In this document: piece by piece, positions 60,481 through 64,000 of the stretch
Position numbering within the stretch: the first letter of the stretch is position 1
How the letters are laid out: every line of letters starts with the position of its first letter
Assembly (NCBI GenBank): GCA_013398295.1
Contig: VZSF01009842.1
Coordinates: forward strand, 806,001 to 870,000
Reading direction: 5' to 3'
DNA length: 64,000 bases
DNA from: Chionis minor
Taxonomy: Eukaryota > Chordata > Aves > Charadriiformes > Chionididae
Position numbers and translations under genes: made by a program
Notes under the pieces: generated by a model
The model's input: the letters and a program-made list of their open reading frames with translations, nothing else
Database searches by the model: none
What the model was told of the DNA's origin: nothing

Positions 60481-63400
60481 TGTTCATACCTTCTCCAGAC
60501 TTTTCCTGTGCATGTTGAAGAACAGCGCCCTGGTAGTACCTAGCTGATCACTGTTACACAAAAACCACTTATATTTTTCACACTTGTTTTCTACCATCTC
60601 TTCCCTTTTGTAAGCACCTTAACTTAGTTAATTTTAAAGCCTTTGAGGGAGCTTGTAAAAAGTTATTTTGAAAATGTAACATGATACATCACACTTTGCC
60701 CTGCATCTTCCACTCTGCTCTCTTGTAGTTCTTCCTGTATAGCTTGGCATGAACTACTTGTAGCACCCATGATTTCTCCTGAACCGCTCTTCAGATGTTG
60801 CATTTCCCACTTCAGATTTTTTTGATCCAACCTGAGCAGCACTTCGGATTTTCATTTTTGGGCTCTATCAGAGCTCTTGGGTGAATTACAGCCTGGTCCC
60901 GGCAGCTGATTTTTATTTTCCATACCTTGACTTCAGACAGTTCAGGTCTCTTGTGACCTCTTTACAGTGAACACGGATTGCAAATAGCTTTTCTGTGCTG
61001 GTCTTATTTTCCGGGGTGCATTTAACAATAAAATATATCATGTGCAAGCATGTGATGTGAGTGGGGTGTTGGAGCACGGCTAGCAAAAAGAAGTGTGTTT
61101 CTTAAGCACTGAGTCCTCGCGTTTGTTTGGATTGTTTGTTTCTGGTCTCTCTGTGGAAGATCTGAAAGTTTCAGTTTACTTGTCCCACAAGAAGGGTGAA
61201 ACAGCTGGATTCAGAAGATCAGTACCTCCTGCTCACTCTCTCTTAATAAATTTTTAATTGACTCATAATACTATGTATCTTACTCCACAGTATTGTCAAC
61301 AGCCTGTTCCCGAACAGCTGGCTGCATCTCTCACTCTGAGAGAACCCACAGAGTGGGAGGAGGGGAGACCTCCTCTTTGTCATTGTGCAGGAATGCTGAT
61401 GGATAGTTTTATTCTTACTATAAATTTAAAGTACTTCCACTTGCCTATTACAAACAATAGATTAGGTACAGATACCAAGCATGCATTTCTTGTTTTGATA
61501 GTGAAGACTGTACCAGTACAAACACCCTTCTGAGCCCATTCTTGAAAGTAGTGAACAATTTAGTTGAAAGCTTCCTGTGTTACCTGCATTAATGTCCTTT
61601 TTATTGTGGTCAGTGATGTACCTGGATGCTTCTTCACATCTGAAACTTTCTGGGAGACCTCCTGTGCTCCCCTATAGCAGACTGCCACAGATAGACATTT
61701 TGCAAACTGATCTGGCTGGAACTTTGCAGGAACGTGACCTGGATGAACAGGGCTTGGCACTAGTTTACACCTGAATGTGCAGTAGCCGGGCAATGAAGCC
61801 ATCTCTGTTCTTTAGGGGAACAAGAATTTCATTCCCAAGTTTCTACATGTTATAACAATGACTTTGTGCAAACTGAAAAACTAGCCCTGGGAGGTCCCCA
61901 GCTGACGCCATTGACAGCAGTGGGAACTGAATGGCACCGCTGACACCAGTGAGGTTGTCCAGGTCATGTGCAGTCTGTATCCCACCTTGGCTGGCTGTTG
62001 GGATTTAGTCCTTCAAAGGGCTGGGAACATCACATTCAAGAAGAGGTGACTCAGAGCAATCTAATATGAGTATTGCCTCTGGTATATGCGATGCACTCAG
62101 GGAAATCTTTGGGTGCAAGTATCACTGCGATGGAGAGATCCTACTGCTCATTTTGCAGTTGTTAATACAAGGCTGGGCATTTGTAAAAGGTCTGTGGGAA
62201 ACAGGGACTCAGATGCAAGGGCAATTGGAAGGTATTTGGCGCATAACTCAGTTAAGGTCTCCTGGGAATGCCAGTGGAACTTCTTCATGTGTCCTCAGCA
62301 GAAAGGAGACTAATATGGGCACAGATGTACAACATGCTGGGGGTGGAAGTGTATCTCTAGCTACCTGTGGTCTTTGAAACTTTCCTTCACCTGCTTTTCT
62401 GTCCAAGTCCTCGATGCTCAAAAACCTGATTTTTAAACACAGTACTTTAGTCTTACCTCAAATCTTTCTCCATTTCTGGTTTTTGCCCAGTGCTAGGTTC
62501 TGTTGGACAGTGAAATGGTGCACTTGTTTTTCCTGGCTGTGTCTCTTGATGAAGGCTTGATTTGAAGATAGTGCTTCATAAGCTTCTCTGGATTTTAAAC
62601 TCAATTAAAAAAATTCCTGGCCTTATTTCCCATCAACCAGCTCAGTGTCCAGGGGACTAGAAGAAACAGCTGCACATGTACAGTGATGGGTGTCCAGAGA
62701 TGCTTCATTTTCTAAAGCCAGCACCTAGAAAAAGGGACTCTCAGAACCATCCCCAGTGCAGGGAACACCCTTTAATTCTCCCCATTTTCAGGAGGGACAT
62801 GAGCTGTAAGCTGGTTGCAAAGAGCTATAACTGGCTTCCTTCACCCAGTTTGACACATCCAGGGACTGTGCTGCTAATTCAAGAGCACTGTCGTCTGGTT
62901 TCTGCAGCACTTGTTCTCTGCTCCACCTCCTCCTTCCCACCCCAGTTCCTCAGCCTTCTGTGTGGTTTGCTCCATAGCTTATCAACTGGTTTTCCTATCC
63001 TCATCCACTGACAGACAGCACATCCCAAGAAAAGAAAAAAGAAAAACAATGAAACATGACTGGTGCTGCAGCCAGGGCTCTTCTGTTAGGCAGGGAGTGT
63101 GTCAGAGCTCTGCATAGCCCAGCAGCATGACTACAAACCCTTCTGTGTCCCTGGTGTGTGCTTCCCAGTTGTCCCAGAAACACAACACTTTTGTCAGAGA
63201 TTGTTTATTAGCCCCTCCATCTGGAATGGAAGCCGCTTGCTCTGGAGAAGCCAGCGAGCTTCGTGCTTGCTGTGCAAGATGAACACACTGCCCTCCCAGT
63301 GATGCCCTGCTGCGCTTCTGGGGATGGCAGTTCAGTGGCATGGCTTTGCACCACTTCAGGCAAAACTTCTTGAATAATGAATAGTCATGACAGGCCTGGT

Positions 63401-64000
63401 TGAAATGATAGGTGGGTTGGTTTATTGAAAATAAACAACATATAAACTGCACAGATACATTGACAGTGACAAGCTGCTGCTTTTAAGTGGGCCCCTCCTT
63501 AGTCTTGCATTTTTTATTCCCTAGGGACTTCTAACACCTACAAACAGGTCTCAGTTTTTTCATGCTCTGTCTTGAACCATGGTGCAGTCACTGGTCTCTG
63601 TTCATCTTTCCCACCATGCTGCATCTTCTCATAGCTCATTGAAGGAGTCTGTTGCTACGCACAGTGCCTTGCCCTTTCCTAGGTCAGAGGTTCAGGGAAA
63701 CAGCTTTGGATGGTATGTTCTGATGGTATGCATGCTGCTGCCACAATGTGGAATGGTTTTGAGGGCGTGATTACAATGGGCTAGAGAGACCTCTGGCCAG
63801 CTTCTGGATGCTTGCTTTTTTGATTTGACTTTTTTCCTCATCTAGAGTTAAGGTAGGGTTTGTATGACATACATACTCTAACTGCTTGGTATTGAATGCA
63901 CCTCATTGTGAAGACCACTGAGAAAAGTTCAATTTAAAACACAGTGTCGATGTTTGGTTCCAAGGAAGAACCTGCCCATTCTGATCTGAGGATTAGTCTG
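60481..64000. other. Intergenic, no gene recognised
   Basis: Open frames are under about 120 codons on either strand with no recognisable domain (for example 63102-63452 on -). Sequence just after 60,480 may continue the old repeat upstream of its recognisable part. An A/G-rich stretch (AAGAAAAGAAAAAAGAAAAA) occurs at about 63,027-63,046. Nothing else identified. Confidence 0.55.

Noticed and set aside
1..64000. Search for CRISPR arrays, bacterial-type operons, rRNA or tRNA genes
   Set aside because: No regularly spaced repeats, no dense gene runs and no conserved RNA cores; the window is vertebrate nuclear DNA.

Overview
This is a 64 kb piece of a vertebrate nuclear genome, most likely from a bird. 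The evidence is spliced coding exons with GT-AG boundaries, long introns, almost no long open frames, one well-preserved CR1 retrotransposon with the CR1-type 3' end, and otherwise low repeat density. A turtle or crocodilian cannot be excluded, because CR1 is active there too.

Left part (1 to about 29.7 kb): the 3' portion of one gene on the + strand, NDUFA10, the 42 kDa accessory subunit of mitochondrial complex I. Three coding exons are readable: 7406-7491, 15678-15786 and 28641-28709. They join in frame (phases fit exactly) into the last 87 residues of the protein and end in the characteristic C-terminus GDKWIWLK. Earlier exons were not found and should lie upstream of base 1. The introns (at least 7.4 kb, then 8.2 kb and 12.9 kb) hold a 5'-truncated but uninterrupted CR1 reverse-transcriptase element on the sense strand (about 4580-6262), small simple repeats, a well-formed candidate cryptic or poison exon (7037-7073), and a cluster of overlapping palindromes shortly before the last exon.

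Right part (about 29.7-64 kb): no convincing protein-coding exon on either strand. By eye it is more GC-rich than the NDUFA10 introns, especially about 34-50 kb. In human, the 3' end of NDUFA10 faces the large non-coding interval in front of HDAC4; if that synteny holds here, this is the start of that gene desert. It contains homopolymer tracts, several AT-rich, homeodomain-motif-rich islands that look like possible conserved regulatory elements, and one old, decayed CR1/L3-like fragment on the - strand near 60.2-60.5 kb.

I found no operon, CRISPR array, tRNA, rRNA or new multi-gene system. The observations below are modest candidates, and the unidentified stretches are described as such.
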